Part shown: piece after piece, positions 1 to 7,480 of the stretch
Numbering within the stretch: position 1 is the first letter of the stretch
Layout of the letters: every line of letters begins with the position of its first letter
Source of the DNA: Patescibacteria group bacterium
Lineage (GTDB): Bacteria > Patescibacteriota > Patescibacteriia > UBA9934 > GWF2-40-263
Assembly (NCBI GenBank): GCA_004298405.1
Contig: SCSL01000090.1
Span: 1 to 16,493 of the forward strand
Reading direction: 5' to 3'
DNA: 16,493 bases
Program-made: the position numbers and the translations under genes
The notes under the pieces: generated by a model
The model's input: only the letters and a program-made list of their open reading frames with translations
Told to the model about the DNA's origin: nothing
Database searches by the model: none

Positions 1-107
1 GCGTGACGATGTTTGAGAAAACCCCCATAGATACTCTTTTTTCTGACTTCAACCTCGACGACCTTGAACCTGAGGTGCAGAAACAACTAACTTTGTTGGA
101 TTATTAA
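1..107 (+). CDS. C-terminal tail of an unidentified protein (5' partial)
   Basis: A reading frame in phase with position 3 is open from the window edge to a TAA at 105-107. The visible tail includes FEKTPIDTLFSDFNLDDLEP and ends in LTLLDY. It is acidic, with no recognisable domain. It could instead be a tiny ORF starting at the ATG at position 9, but continuation from outside the window is more likely. It is convergent with murI, and a palindromic element lies between the two 3' ends. No function can be assigned. Confidence 0.45.
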   Translation, partial: VTMFEKTPIDTLFSDFNLDDLEPEVQKQLTLLDY

Positions 108-137
108 CCGGACACTACTGCGATCAAGTAAGAACAT

Positions 138-195
138 TCTTCTTAGCCGCTTTAGCGGCGTTCCGGACGTGACGGGGCTTAAGCCCCTAAGAAGA
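138..195 (+). repeat. Family A palindromic element, copy 1 (overlaps the murI 3' end)
   Basis: Outer arms TCTTCTTAG (138-146) and CTAAGAAGA (187-195) are perfect complements. Inside are hairpin A, GCCGC-TTTA-GCGGC (146-159), and hairpin B, GGGGCTTAAGCCCC (174-187), separated by GTTCCGGACGTGAC. This is the best-preserved intergenic copy. On the minus strand it provides the last two serine codons and the TAG stop of murI. It could also act as the shared 3' hairpin between convergent genes. Confidence 0.9.
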
Positions 196-996
196 GCCTA
201 AATTGACATGTAAGAATTCAATCTCCTCTCCATAGAACATCGAGGCAAGACCAGAGATATCGTCTCCGTTGGTGGTGAAATACGTTCGTCCGTCGGATTT
301 TTCCAAACGTGAATCGATTTCTGGGTGTCTTGTCAGATAGGATTCAAGACTTCGTGCCACGATTTGACCCTGGCTCAAGAGATGAACCGACTCGGGAAGA
401 TGACGACGGAAAATCGATTCAACGAGGGGGTAATGCGTACAGGCGAGAAGCACTTCCTCAATACGCTCATCTTTGTCGAGGAGTGCTTCACAACAGCACT
501 TGATGAGATCGTTTGTTTCATCCGTGTCGTGTTTTCCAGCTTCAATAAGCTCAACAAGTCTTGGACAGGTAACATGTGTCACTTTGATGGTGGGGTTCAA
601 TTTGTACATTTCATGGATATAGGCGGCCGATTCGACGGTTGCGGGTGTCGCAAAGATTCCAACTCTGGATCCAAGTTTTGTGAGGGACTCCGATGCAGGA
701 CGCACGACTCCCAAGACTCGACGATCTGGATACTCGATGGGAAGAATCTCTTGTTGGATTTTTCGCAGAGCCTGAGCGCTGGATGTGTTACAAGCCAGAA
801 CGACCAACGGACATCCTTGATCGAATAAGAATCGCACACCTTCAAGCGTAAACTGAAAAATTTCCTCTTGTGACCGGACGCCGTACGGTGTTCGGGCATT
901 ATCGCCGAGGTAGATCGTGGAGTAGGTTGGGAGGAGATGGTGGATTGGTTTGAGAACCGTAAGTCCGCCAAACCCAGAATCAAATACGCCAAGCAT
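187..996 (-). CDS. murI: Glutamate racemase MurI
   Basis: A cytoplasmic cofactor-independent racemase that converts L-glutamate to D-glutamate for peptidoglycan. Visible motifs are the N-terminal VFDSGFGGLTVL and the two catalytic cysteine motifs of the family, LACNTSSAQA and LLACTHYPLVES, plus YLGDNARTPYG. The ATG at 996 gives 269 aa, normal for MurI. A longer frame back to 1125 would overlap nadM and adds sequence unlike the family, so I rejected it. The last residues (SS-stop) come from the palindromic element at 138-195. It is divergent from nadM, with about 70 bp between starts. Its presence implies that this reduced genome still makes a peptidoglycan wall. Confidence 0.96.
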   Translation of the reverse strand: MLGVFDSGFGGLTVLKPIHHLLPTYSTIYLGDNARTPYGVRSQEEIFQFTLEGVRFLFDQGCPLVVLACNTSSAQALRKIQQEILPIEYPDRRVLGVVRPASESLTKLGSRVGIFATPATVESAAYIHEMYKLNPTIKVTHVTCPRLVELIEAGKHDTDETNDLIKCCCEALLDKDERIEEVLLACTHYPLVESIFRRHLPESVHLLSQGQIVARSLESYLTRHPEIDSRLEKSDGRTYFTTNGDDISGLASMFYGEEIEFLHVNLGSS

Positions 997-1065
997 AACT
1001 GAGTCCCTAGCATAATCGAGCAGGGCGTTTGGCACAATCCCATACTTGTGGCACCCTATATGTGT

Positions 1066-1563
1066 ATGCAAAAACCCACCTGCCTTTTTATCGGACGTTT
1101 TCAGCCGTACCACATCGGTCACCACATGGTCATTCAGGGCATGACAAAGCTATGCAAGAAAGTCGTGATCGGGATCGGCAGTTCGGACAAGTCGAAAACC
1201 GTTGAGAATCCATTTACCGCGGCTGAACGCAAGGAGATGATTCAGCAAGCGCTTCAAGATGAAGACATCATCCCGATGTTCGATGTGGAATTTGTCGACC
1301 TTCCCGACCACAAGGATGATGCGCAATGGACCCAACATGTGTTGGAGAAAGTCGGACATGTCGATACCATATGGACTGGAAATGAGGATACAAAAAAATG
1401 TTTTGACGGGAAGTTGGAGATCAAGGAGATTAAAGAAGTCCCAGGTATCAATTCAACGAAGATCCGTGAGATGGTCAAGAAGGGCGACACAGATTGGAAA
1501 ACAAAAGTTCCTGCCGCGGTTGTTTATGCCATTCAAGAGTTAGGAACAGATCGCATTAAATAG
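1066..1563 (+). CDS. nadM: Nicotinamide-nucleotide adenylyltransferase, NadM type
   Basis: Joins NMN and ATP to give NAD+ and pyrophosphate. About 165 aa, the size of the archaeal-type NadM rather than bacterial NadD. Visible: LFIGRFQPYHIGHH, carrying the nucleotidyltransferase HxGH motif (HIGH), the conserved basic segment SSDKSKTVENPFTAAER, and INSTKIREM, the equivalent of the family's ISSTxxR motif. Start candidates are GTG 1048, ATG 1060 and ATG 1066. I chose 1066 because it places the glycine-rich strand at the usual distance from the N-terminus; 1060 is nearly as good. It ends one base before the next gene, so the downstream small gene is probably co-transcribed and translationally coupled. 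Confidence 0.93.
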   Translation: MQKPTCLFIGRFQPYHIGHHMVIQGMTKLCKKVVIGIGSSDKSKTVENPFTAAERKEMIQQALQDEDIIPMFDVEFVDLPDHKDDAQWTQHVLEKVGHVDTIWTGNEDTKKCFDGKLEIKEIKEVPGINSTKIREMVKKGDTDWKTKVPAAVVYAIQELGTDRIK

Positions 1564-1564
1564 T

Positions 1565-1873
1565 ATGGTTCGATTGGTACACTCCCTCATTTTGTTTATC
1601 GTGTTCGCTTCCATGTGGCTCCATGGAGGAGTTGCATTTGCCCAAGGACAGATGAGTGAGATGGATATGTCGTCGATGGGCACTTCATGCCTGCAACATT
1701 GTTTGGATGCGGTGCATGTGGACGAAGGAAATGACGTGTTGATTGTCATGGGTCTCTTTATTCCGGAATTTAGTCCCACGGTGGAAGGAGTACGGGCGGA
1801 AAAAATCTGGTTGCCTTGTGTCGAATCTCACCATGACCCAGGCCAGATTCTTACGATCCAAAAACGAGAATGA
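1565..1873 (+). CDS. Small secreted Met/His/Cys-rich protein, putative copper binder
   Basis: 102 aa. The N-terminus has a basic start and a hydrophobic stretch (LILFIVFASMWL) ending near AFAQGQ, a plausible Sec signal peptide cut after AFA. The mature part begins with QMSEMDMSSMGTSCLQHCLD, clustering Met, Cys and His, and later has ESHHDPGQ. Such residues suit Cu+ binding. No named family is recognised. It lies 1 bp after nadM and directly upstream of a SafE-cupredoxin fusion and a copper ATPase, so a periplasmic copper buffer or delivery role is inferred. There is no Shine-Dalgarno sequence, consistent with coupling to nadM. A terminator-like hairpin follows its stop. Confidence 0.75.
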   Translation: MVRLVHSLILFIVFASMWLHGGVAFAQGQMSEMDMSSMGTSCLQHCLDAVHVDEGNDVLIVMGLFIPEFSPTVEGVRAEKIWLPCVESHHDPGQILTIQKRE

Positions 1874-1920
1874 AACTCAAGAGATCGGTAAGATCCCCTT
1901 ATTCATTTCTTGAGTTTTTT
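1874..1920 (+). terminator. Intrinsic terminator-like hairpin just before the SafE-cupredoxin gene
   Basis: AACTCAAGA (1874-1882) pairs with TCTTGAGTT (1908-1916), followed by a T-run to 1920. The loop contains a further GATC/GATC pairing. The hairpin ends three bases before the ATG at 1923 and occupies the place where a ribosome-binding site would be, so it could act as a terminator, an attenuator or a translation block. Confidence 0.65.
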
Positions 1921-1922
1921 GT

Positions 1923-3089
1923 ATGGATCAACACACACGTGAACTCCCAAGTTGCTGCAAGACAGATGTTCCATTTTCTTGGAACCTCCGCCGCATTGGT
2001 GGCATCGCCTTGATCGTTTTTGTTCTTTGGTATCTTTTTGACCGGTTTGGTGTTCTCTCTGTGTCACCGTCGATTTCGGGATCCATTGGGTTTGCTTCAA
2101 TCTTCTTCATCGGTGTGATTGCATCCCTTTCGTCTTGTACGGCGATTTTGTCCGGGTTTATCCTTGCGCTTTCATCGACGCATGCCCAGCGACACAAAGC
2201 TGAATCCATTCATGATCGTCTGCGACCTCATATCCTGTTCAACCTTGGTCGTGTGCTGGGATTCGCTGGGTTCGGGGCGCTTGTGGGATATGTCGGATCC
2301 TTGCTTGTTCTCTCGCCCGCGCTCAATGCGTTGTTCGTCGTGGTCGTGGCGATTCTGATGCTTGCGATCGGTGCGAACCTTCTCCATCTAGTCCCCAAGG
2401 GGGCGTTTCAGCTCACACCTCCCAAATGGCTCACGCGTCAGATCCACGATCTCCAAGATTCGAAACATCCGGCTGTTCCGTTCGTGTTGGGAGCGTTGAC
2501 ATTTTTCTTGCCGTGCGGATTCACCCAGTCTGTTCAGCTCTATGCACTCTCAACAGGGAATCCCGTTCTTGCGGCAATCATCATGGCAATCTTCGCTCTG
2601 GGAACGGCGCCGGTGCTCTTAGGGCTTGGTGCGGCGACGTCGGTTGCGCATGGGAAGACGCTTAAGCGAGTCACGCAAATCGCGGGAATTTTGGTTCTTG
2701 TGATCGGCTTCTCACAGTTACGAAACGGAGCGGCCCTTCTGGGATTATCGACTCCCGGTGCCGTCACACAAGCCAAACTCGCGGTCGCGGAAGATTCGCT
2801 CATCCTCGCGGATGGCAAACAGATTATTCAAATGGAACTGGCGAGCGGATTCTACTCGCCTGACGTTCTTCAAGTAGTTGAGGATATTCCTGTTGAATGG
2901 CAGATTTATGCGCCCCAATTTATGGGATGTGCTGATACGCTCGTCTCGCGTGGGCTTGGTATCAGCACGCGACTTAAACCAGGCGACAACACCGTCGCAT
3001 TTACCCCCACCGAGCCAGGGAAGTATACGTTTAGTTGTTCGATGGGAATGGTGAGAGGGACGATGGTCGTCGCTCCTAACAAGAACTAA
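1923..3089 (+). CDS. SafE/DsbD-like membrane protein with C-terminal cupredoxin domain
   Basis: 388 aa. After a short N-terminal tail with a Cys pair (PSCC) and a first membrane helix (about residues 25-43), the core has about six hydrophobic helices resembling the sulfite exporter TauE/SafE / DsbD-like transmembrane family. It includes ASLSSCTAILSG and TFFLPCGFTQSVQ with the family's conserved PCG turn. The last 90 or so residues form a cupredoxin-like domain (GFYSPDVLQVVEDIPVEW, C336 in FMGCADTLV, C372/M374/M376 in FSCSMGM), which would face the outside. It sits 1 bp before copA, so the two should be one transcript. A role in copper handling is inferred from the fusion and context; sulfite transport is not supported. 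Confidence 0.85.
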   Translation: MDQHTRELPSCCKTDVPFSWNLRRIGGIALIVFVLWYLFDRFGVLSVSPSISGSIGFASIFFIGVIASLSSCTAILSGFILALSSTHAQRHKAESIHDRLRPHILFNLGRVLGFAGFGALVGYVGSLLVLSPALNALFVVVVAILMLAIGANLLHLVPKGAFQLTPPKWLTRQIHDLQDSKHPAVPFVLGALTFFLPCGFTQSVQLYALSTGNPVLAAIIMAIFALGTAPVLLGLGAATSVAHGKTLKRVTQIAGILVLVIGFSQLRNGAALLGLSTPGAVTQAKLAVAEDSLILADGKQIIQMELASGFYSPDVLQVVEDIPVEWQIYAPQFMGCADTLVSRGLGISTRLKPGDNTVAFTPTEPGKYTFSCSMGMVRGTMVVAPNKN

Positions 3090-3090
3090 T

Positions 3091-5244
3091 ATGTCGCACA
3101 CACAATTCAACATTACCGGTATGCACTGTGCCTCCTGCGCGGTGAATATTGAGTCCGAGCTTGGGAAACGCACCGGGGTGCAGAAGGCAAACGTGAACTA
3201 CGCGCTTTCACGTGCCTCCGTAGAGCATGATGATTCTGTGAGCGAGCATGATCTTCATGCGGCTGTGCAAGGGATGGGGTACGGCGTATCAGCTTCAGGA
3301 ATGCCGATGGACGAACACGCACATCACGAGTCGGATCAAGGAGCCGGTCGGCGTGCGGCTATTTCCATGGGACTCGCGGTTCCAACGGTCGTAATGGCGA
3401 TGATGGGGTTTTGGGAGTGGCCGCAAGCAATTCTTTCGACCATCGTGGTGCTTGGTCCTGGCATGGAATTTCACCGTATGACATTCAAGTTGCTTGTGCG
3501 CGCAAAAGCCAACATGGATACCCTCATTACCATGGGAACGCTCGTCGCGTTAGCGTTTAGTTGGTGGCAGTTTTCTGTTGGAGGAGATCTCTACTTTGAA
3601 ATTGCGGCGCTTATCACGGGATTCATTTTGCTTGGACGGTATTTTGAGACACGGGCAAAGGGGCGTGCGAGCGAGGCCATCTCTCGTTTGCTCGAACTTG
3701 GGGCGAAGATGGCACACAAAATTCAAGATTTCAAAGGGGCTTCAGCCCCGTTACAGAACGCCGCTGAAGCGGCTACGAATATCGTTGATGTACCGGTTGA
3801 ATCATTGAAACTTGGCGATCTGGTATTGGTAAAGCCTGGTGAGAAGATTCCGCTCGACGGGATGATTGTGAAGGGTGAGTCATCGTTGGATGAATCCATG
3901 CTCACGGGGGAGAGTATGCCTGTGGGAAAACGAGAGGGCGATTCTGTGTTCGGCGCGACGGTTAACCAGCAAGGGGCACTGACCGTAAAAGTGACGGCTC
4001 TTTCTGGAAACACCGTTCTCGCACAGATTGTGAAATTGGTAGAGCAGGCACAGCAACAGAAGGCGCCGATCCAAAAGTTGGTCGATAAAATTTCTGGGAT
4101 TTTTGTCCCGATCGTGATCGTTCTGGCAGTGATTACTTTTTCTGTTTGGTTCATCTTCACAGGGGACATGACGACTTCCTTCATTCCTGCGGTTGCCGTT
4201 CTTGTGATTGCGTGTCCGTGTGCGTTGGGGCTTGCGACGCCTACAGCGATTCTGGTAGGAACAGGACGAGGCGCGAAAGAGGGGATTCTCATCAAGAGTG
4301 GAGAAGCATTGGAGCGTAACCGGCATATCGATGCTGTGCTCTTTGATAAAACAGGCACTCTGACGGAGGGACGACCGTCTGTGACCGATACGACGGTAAA
4401 TGACGAACACCTCGCCCTCGTTGCTTCCCTGGAAGCGAGCTCCGAGCATCCGCTCGCGCAAGCAGTTGTACGATATGCGAATGACAAAAAGCTCGCACTC
4501 AAAATGTCCGATCGGACACAATCGATTACCGGGAAAGGAATAGAAGGGGTGGTAGATCAGAAAAAAATCATTATTGGTTCCCCAAGTTATGTGAATCAAT
4601 TTTGTCAATTTAGACAAAATCAACCGATGGTGGATCGTTGGCAGGGGGAGGGGAAGACCGTGGTTGTGGCGTGTATCGACAACGAACTCGCCGGTCTCCT
4701 CGCTATTGCGGATGCTCCCAAATCCACGGCCAAGACCGCCGTCGCAGAACTCAAACGCATGGGCAAGGAGGTTGTGATGGTTACGGGGGATAACCGCAAG
4801 ACCGCTGAAGCAATCGCGCGGGAGCTGGGGATCGAACAGGTCGAGGCGGACGTGCTACCTGGAACAAAGCTCGAGGTCGTGAAAGCGTGGCAGGACAAAG
4901 GCAAGCGCGTTGCGTATGTCGGCGATGGAATTAATGATGCTCCCGCTCTCACGCAGGCCGACCTAGGCATTGCGGTTGGAAGCGGAACCGACGTGGCGAT
5001 CGAGGCAGGTCAGATTGTGCTTGTTGGTGGCGGACCTGAGAAAGTTGTCTCAGGTTTGAAACTTGCGGCCGTGACGTATCGAGGCATCAAGCAGAATCTC
5101 TTTTGGGCATTCTTCTATAATGTGGTAGCCATTCCGCTGGCGGCCGTTGGGCTTCTAAATCCCCTCATCGCTTCCGCAGCTATGGCGTTTTCGAGTGTCT
5201 CAGTCGTGCTCAACTCCCTACGGATCCGGCGTGCAAAAATTTAG
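3091..5244 (+). CDS. copA: Cu+-exporting P1B-type ATPase
   Basis: 717 aa. Pumps Cu+ across the cytoplasmic membrane using ATP. Domains in order: an HMA metal-binding domain with GMHCASC (Cys13, Cys16); a short His-rich linker (DEHAHHES); membrane helices; A-domain with TGES; the ion-site helix with CPC at residues 375-377; P-domain with DKTGT (Asp419 is phosphorylated); N-domain with SSEHPLAQAVV and GKGIEG; GDGINDAP; and last helices with YN and MAFSS, the P1B-1 signature for Cu+. It starts 1 bp after the cupredoxin-fusion gene. Oddity: a palindromic repeat is translated in frame at about residues 214-229, in the loop leading into the A-domain. Stop TAG at 5242-5244. Ag+ may also be a substrate. 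Confidence 0.97.
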   Translation: MSHTQFNITGMHCASCAVNIESELGKRTGVQKANVNYALSRASVEHDDSVSEHDLHAAVQGMGYGVSASGMPMDEHAHHESDQGAGRRAAISMGLAVPTVVMAMMGFWEWPQAILSTIVVLGPGMEFHRMTFKLLVRAKANMDTLITMGTLVALAFSWWQFSVGGDLYFEIAALITGFILLGRYFETRAKGRASEAISRLLELGAKMAHKIQDFKGASAPLQNAAEAATNIVDVPVESLKLGDLVLVKPGEKIPLDGMIVKGESSLDESMLTGESMPVGKREGDSVFGATVNQQGALTVKVTALSGNTVLAQIVKLVEQAQQQKAPIQKLVDKISGIFVPIVIVLAVITFSVWFIFTGDMTTSFIPAVAVLVIACPCALGLATPTAILVGTGRGAKEGILIKSGEALERNRHIDAVLFDKTGTLTEGRPSVTDTTVNDEHLALVASLEASSEHPLAQAVVRYANDKKLALKMSDRTQSITGKGIEGVVDQKKIIIGSPSYVNQFCQFRQNQPMVDRWQGEGKTVVVACIDNELAGLLAIADAPKSTAKTAVAELKRMGKEVVMVTGDNRKTAEAIARELGIEQVEADVLPGTKLEVVKAWQDKGKRVAYVGDGINDAPALTQADLGIAVGSGTDVAIEAGQIVLVGGGPEKVVSGLKLAAVTYRGIKQNLFWAFFYNVVAIPLAAVGLLNPLIASAAMAFSSVSVVLNSLRIRRAKI
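3731..3776 (-). repeat. Family A palindromic element, translated within copA
   Basis: Reverse-orientation copy. Hairpin B GGGGCTTCAGCCCC (3736-3749) and hairpin A GCCGCTGAAGCGGC (3760-3773) are both perfect, joined by a 10-base spacer. It encodes about FKGASAPLQNAAEAAT inside CopA, between AHKI and the conserved VDVPVESLKLGD. Other P1B-ATPases have only a short turn there, so the peptide is an insertion into a loop. Confidence 0.88.
4599..4620. repeat. 8-bp inverted repeat inside copA
   Basis: ATTTTGTC (4599-4606) and GACAAAAT (4613-4620) are perfect complements around a six-base loop. It encodes NQFCQFRQN in the N-domain/P-domain connector, a region of variable sequence in the family. It may be a remnant of another small hairpin repeat or chance. 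Confidence 0.45.
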
Positions 5245-5281
5245 CGGATGTGTTACCTTCCATGTGCGTATACGCAGATCC

Positions 5282-5311
5282 CACCCCCTAGAACTCCGGT
5301 TCTTGGGGGTG
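5282..5311 (+). other. Very stable hairpin with UCCG loop between copA and uvrB
   Basis: 5282-5294 and 5299-5311 pair in 12 of 13 positions (one T-T mismatch) around a TCCG loop closed by C-G, which is a UNCG-type tetraloop in RNA. ACGCA and TGCGT flanks can extend the stem. There is no T-run after it, so it looks less like an intrinsic terminator than an mRNA-processing or stabilising hairpin 12 bp before the uvrB start. Confidence 0.65.
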
Positions 5312-5323
5312 TATGCGTTATCT

Positions 5324-7480
5324 ATGAATTTCAAGCTCACATCCGACTACAAACCAGCCGGGGATCAGCCTAAGGCGATTGAACAACTCACAAAGGGAGT
5401 GGAATCTGGGGAAAGGTACCAGACGCTTTTAGGCGTGACGGGATCGGGAAAGACGTTCACGATGGCAAACGTGATTCAGAATACGCAGAAGCCCACGCTC
5501 GTGATCGCGCACAACAAGACGTTGGCAGCACAGCTCTGCAACGAGTTCCGCGAGTTTTTCCCCGAGAACGCAGTGGAGTACTTCGTCAGTTACTATGACT
5601 ACTACCAACCAGAGGCGTACATGCCGCGCACGGACACGTACATTGAGAAGGAGTCACAGATCAACGAGGAGATAGACCGGCTCCGTCACTCAGCAACGCA
5701 AGCACTGCTGTCGCGGCGCGACGTGATCATCGTGGCGAGCGTGTCGTGTATTTATGCGTTGGGAAGTCCGGAGGAGTATAAGGCGACAGTTCTGCATATT
5801 CAAAAGCACATTCTCAGCCGCTTTAGCGGCGTTCCGGACGGGGCTGAAGCCCCTGAGAAAAATGTTGGGGCTTCTTTGAATAGATCAGAGTTGTTGCGGC
5901 GGCTGACACAGATGCAATTTGAGCGCACGACGGCGGACATCACGCGCGGACATTTTCGAGCGCGTGGCGATATTGTTGAGATCATGCCGATGAACGAAGA
6001 AGTTGTGTATCGAGTGGTATTTGAGGATGAACGGGTCGTAGAGATTCAGTCGCTTGATCCAGTCACACGCAAGTTTATCGACACCCTTCAGGATGTATGG
6101 ATTTTTCCTGCCAAGCATTACGTTGTCTCGCAACCTCGACAGAAAGAGGCACTGCGTGAGATTCGGCAAGAACTTGAAGATCGTCTCGCGCTCTTTGACA
6201 AAGAAGGGAAGGTGCTCGAGGCTGAACGGCTCAGTCGCAGAACGCGTTTTGATTTGGAGATGATTGAAAACATTGGTTACTGTAGTGGCATTGAGAATTA
6301 CTCCCGTCATTTTGACGGTCGTGCGCTAGGTCAGCCGCCCTACACGCTCATTGACTATTTTCCCGATGACTTTTTGACGATTATCGACGAGAGCCATGTC
6401 ACCGTCCCACAGGTCGGCGGGATGTACAACGGAGACAAGGCGCGTAAAGAGACGCTCATCGAACATGGATTCCGACTGCCCAGTGCCAAGGACAATCGAC
6501 CGCTTCAGTTTCAAGAATTTGAGGAACGGGTGAAGCAAGTCGTGTTTGTGAGCGCCACGCCCGGGAAGTACGAGGCACAGAAATCGACAAAGGTTGTGGA
6601 GCAGATTATTCGTCCGACCGGACTTGTCGATCCGGTGGTGACGGTGCGACCAGTCACCCCTACTCTTCTCAGCCACTTTAGTGGCGTTTCGGACGGGACT
6701 AAAGTCCCTGAGAAGAATCATGGGACTAAAGCCCCTGAGAATTATGAAGGACAGGTGGGGGACTTGATCGGTGAAATCGTGAAACGCGTCGAGCAAAAAG
6801 AGCGCGCACTTGTCACGACGCTTACCAAGAAGATGGCGGAGGATCTCACTGAGTTCCTCGTGGGGAAAGGAATCAAGGTTCAGTATCTTCACTCAGACGT
6901 GCAAACACTCGATCGCATCACGATTCTCTCGGATTTGCGCAAAGGAGCTTATGACGTGGTTGTCGGCGTGAACCTCTTGCGTGAGGGTTTGGATCTTCCC
7001 GAAGTGACGCTCGTGGCAATTCTCGACGCGGATAAAGAAGGGTTTCTCCGCAGTGAAACATCCATCATTCAAACGATCGGTCGCGCCGCGCGAAACGTAA
7101 AAGGCGAGGTCATCGTCTACGCCGACGAGATGACCGGCTCGCTCACGCGGGCGCTCAAAGAAACAGAACGTCGCCGCAAGATCCAGCTCGCGTACAACAA
7201 GAAACATGGCATCACGCCACAGTCGATTCACAAGGAGATTAAGGATATACGAGCGATGTTGGGTGGGGAGGAGACCACGGCCGGGATTCTGAAGCTCGAG
7301 ATGACCGCAGAGCCTCACGAGATCGAACACGTGATTAAGGAGAAAGAATACGAGATGAAAGAAGCGGCGAAGAAACTCGACTTCGAAACCGCGGTGATCC
7401 TCCGCGATGAGATCGTGCTGCTCGCCAAAGAGTTGAAAACTCACGGGGCTAAAGCCCCTAAGAATTTATTGGATTCATAG
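5324..7480 (+). CDS. uvrB: Excinuclease ABC subunit B
   Basis: 718 aa from the ATG at 5324 (typical UvrB is about 660-680). The helicase-like subunit that verifies DNA damage after loading by UvrA and then recruits UvrC. Visible: Walker A GVTGSGKT (37-44), the damage-probing beta-hairpin region YYDYYQPEAYMPRTDTYIEK, IDESHVTVPQVGGMYNGD, LVTTLTKKMAEDLTEFL, GLDLPEVTLVAILDADKEG, IQTIGRAARN, and a C-terminal UVR motif (KLDFETAVILRDEI) for UvrC contact. The excess length is explained by palindromic repeats translated in frame at about 162-182 and 447-475 and at the C-terminus (706-718). Even the stop codon lies in a repeat. A longer frame from 5195 overlaps copA and is rejected. uvrA follows after 19 bp. 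Confidence 0.97.
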   Translation: MNFKLTSDYKPAGDQPKAIEQLTKGVESGERYQTLLGVTGSGKTFTMANVIQNTQKPTLVIAHNKTLAAQLCNEFREFFPENAVEYFVSYYDYYQPEAYMPRTDTYIEKESQINEEIDRLRHSATQALLSRRDVIIVASVSCIYALGSPEEYKATVLHIQKHILSRFSGVPDGAEAPEKNVGASLNRSELLRRLTQMQFERTTADITRGHFRARGDIVEIMPMNEEVVYRVVFEDERVVEIQSLDPVTRKFIDTLQDVWIFPAKHYVVSQPRQKEALREIRQELEDRLALFDKEGKVLEAERLSRRTRFDLEMIENIGYCSGIENYSRHFDGRALGQPPYTLIDYFPDDFLTIIDESHVTVPQVGGMYNGDKARKETLIEHGFRLPSAKDNRPLQFQEFEERVKQVVFVSATPGKYEAQKSTKVVEQIIRPTGLVDPVVTVRPVTPTLLSHFSGVSDGTKVPEKNHGTKAPENYEGQVGDLIGEIVKRVEQKERALVTTLTKKMAEDLTEFLVGKGIKVQYLHSDVQTLDRITILSDLRKGAYDVVVGVNLLREGLDLPEVTLVAILDADKEGFLRSETSIIQTIGRAARNVKGEVIVYADEMTGSLTRALKETERRRKIQLAYNKKHGITPQSIHKEIKDIRAMLGGEETTAGILKLEMTAEPHEIEHVIKEKEYEMKEAAKKLDFETAVILRDEIVLLAKELKTHGAKAPKNLLDS
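5811..5859 (+). repeat. Family A palindromic element, translated within uvrB (first)
   Basis: TTCTCAG / GCCGC-TTTA-GCGGC / GTTCCGGAC / GGGGCTGAAGCCCC / CTGAGAA, a textbook copy with perfect hairpins and outer arms. It encodes LSRFSGVPDGAEAPEK. In other UvrB proteins, VLHI and the SRSELLRRL-type helix are separated only by a short linker, so this is an insertion. Compared with copy 1, the spacer lacks five bases. Confidence 0.92.
6665..6741 (+). repeat. Family A palindromic element plus duplicated half, translated within uvrB (second)
   Basis: A full copy (6665-6715) has hairpin A GCCAC-TTTA-GTGGC and hairpin B GGGACTAAAGTCCC. Both differ from copy 1 by paired, compensating changes. A second half-copy follows at 6722-6741 (GGGACTAAAGCCCC then CTGAGAA) with one broken pair. 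The encoded peptide LSHFSGVSDGTKVPEK-NHGTKAPEN lies between VDPVVTVRP and the VGDLIGEI segment, where other UvrBs have a few residues. Confidence 0.9.

Noticed and set aside
325..828. 167-aa plus-strand reading frame opposite murI
   Set aside because: It is the complement of a well-supported gene, has Cys/Ser/Arg-rich composition and no recognisable motif.
187..1125. 312-aa form of MurI starting at 1125
   Set aside because: The extra 43 residues overlap the nadM start region antisense and do not resemble MurI; ATG 996 gives the family's usual N-terminus.
3723..4623. Long minus-strand frames opposite copA (259 and 247 aa)
   Set aside because: They lie wholly antisense to CopA motifs and are rich in Ser/Thr/Arg with no domain; typical shadows in GC-balanced coding DNA.
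5195..5323. Upstream extension of UvrB
   Set aside because: It runs through the copA 3' end and the stable hairpin; UvrB proteins start close to the FKLTSDYKPAGDQP motif, as the ATG at 5324 does.
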